26,080 nucleotides of DNA from IMG/VR virus record IMGVR_UViG_3300021964_000446, positions 1 through 26,080 of that record. One strand, 5' to 3'. Below are positions 25,735 to 26,080 of this stretch, in pieces. Below the pieces are notes generated by a model that was not told the DNA's origin, did no database searches, and saw only the letters and a program-made list of their open reading frames with translations. A program made the translations under genes and the position numbers. This DNA is from a virus. Every line of letters begins with the position of its first letter. Positions within the stretch are counted from its first letter, which is position 1.

Positions 25735-26080
25735 CAGCACACAAGGTTAGCGGGCCAGATATCAATACCGCTGTGGAAAAACTGATGGATAAAATCAGAC
25801 ACGCAACACGCTGAGCGAAAGCCCATTGGCTGTAGGTTGGCGTAGAATCAATGCTGTGATTCGAAAACACATACACTCCTAAAAACCGTGTACTAGGAAC
25901 GAAGTAGCGGGTAATGTATTATACATAAAGCATAAGAGCGTCTTATGCACTACATATAGTACATAATGTCGACGCAGGTAGGGAAAGGTCAGAGCCCATG
26001 GAGTAGTGTATAAACAAAACACCTGCTTCCAAGGTCTAGGCTGGGGCATACTCACAGGAAGTACCAAGAAGATGGAACCT
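25735..26080 (+). other. 346-base tail without a convincing gene; several inverted repeats
   Basis: All three forward frames carry frequent stops, and the only reverse frame of note (25879-26067) has no recognisable content. Perfect inverted repeats are AGCGG/CCGCT (25749/25768), CTGAT/ATCAG (25782/25794), AGCC/GGCT (25820/25828), GAATCA/TGATTC (25845/25857), TCCTA/TAGGA (25877/25894), the 13-base palindrome 25914-25926, GCATAAG/CTTATGC (25930/25942), ACTA/TAGT (25949/25957), GCAGGT/ACCTGC (25974/26021) and CTTCC/GGAAG (26026/26057). Short stems are expected by chance in 346 bases; the six- and seven-base ones are only modestly above that. A structured RNA, a leader region or a decayed gene are all possible. 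No U-rich terminator follows any stem. Confidence 0.35.

Noticed and set aside
25749-25780. AGCGG/CCGCT stem after the SGNH gene as a terminator
   Set aside because: The loop is 14 bases and the stem is followed by GTGGAAAAA rather than a T-run.
25782-25822. A CTGATG and a GAAA in the right tail, as a hammerhead ribozyme core
   Set aside because: The core does not follow CUGAUGA-stem-GAAA order, and the CTGAT is better explained by pairing with ATCAG at 25794.
25850-25875. A TTCGAAA loop flanked by TGTG and CACA, resembling a tRNA T-arm
   Set aside because: The fifth stem pair fails, no matching acceptor strand, anticodon arm or CCA context was found on either strand, so no tRNA or tmRNA is called.
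1-26080. CRISPR arrays, insertion sequences or integrase attachment sites
   Set aside because: No regularly spaced repeats, transposase motifs or flanking duplications were seen.

Overview
This window looks like part of the genome of a T4-like marine myovirus of the cyanophage/pelagiphage kind. The evidence is a block of T4-type baseplate genes (gp25, gp53, gp5 and gp6 homologues plus large structural proteins), a gp55-type late sigma factor, and the gp47/gp46 recombination nuclease pair. The DNA is AT-rich and tightly packed with genes. No photosynthesis or other host-specific auxiliary gene is present, so the host cannot be named from this stretch.

Left block, 1-17,814, all on the minus strand (transcribed right to left): virion genes. 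In transcription order these are a probable tail-tube-cap/baseplate protein (16186-17814), gp53 wedge protein (15881-16186), a 997-residue putative hub protein (12884-15877), gp5 central spike/hub (10451-12883), gp25 wedge protein (10069-10443), gp6 wedge protein (6530-10024), and a giant structural protein of at least 2,176 residues that runs off the left edge (1-6530). Junctions are TAATG, TAAATG or gaps of a few bases, which suggests translational coupling. Two identical CATAAATA boxes, close to the T4 late promoter TATAAATA, sit upstream of the first gene and of gp6.

Pivot, about 17,815-17,917: a divergent control region. It carries a late-type promoter pointing left and a consensus sigma70-type promoter (TTGACA, 16 bp, TATAAT) pointing right into gp55, the factor expected to switch on the leftward genes.

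Right block, 17,918-25,734, all on the plus strand: a long gp55-like sigma factor, a twitch-type radical SAM protein, gp47, gp46 and a second radical SAM/SPASM-like protein. These five are joined by overlaps (ATGA junctions after the first). A second likely sigma70-type promoter then precedes a SegE-like GIY-YIG endonuclease and an SGNH-hydrolase-like protein. The unexpected part is the pair of radical SAM proteins welded around the recombination nuclease genes; their substrate is unknown.

The last 346 bases (25,735-26,080) hold no convincing gene. They contain several perfect inverted repeats and may be part of a structured RNA or regulatory region that continues past the window.
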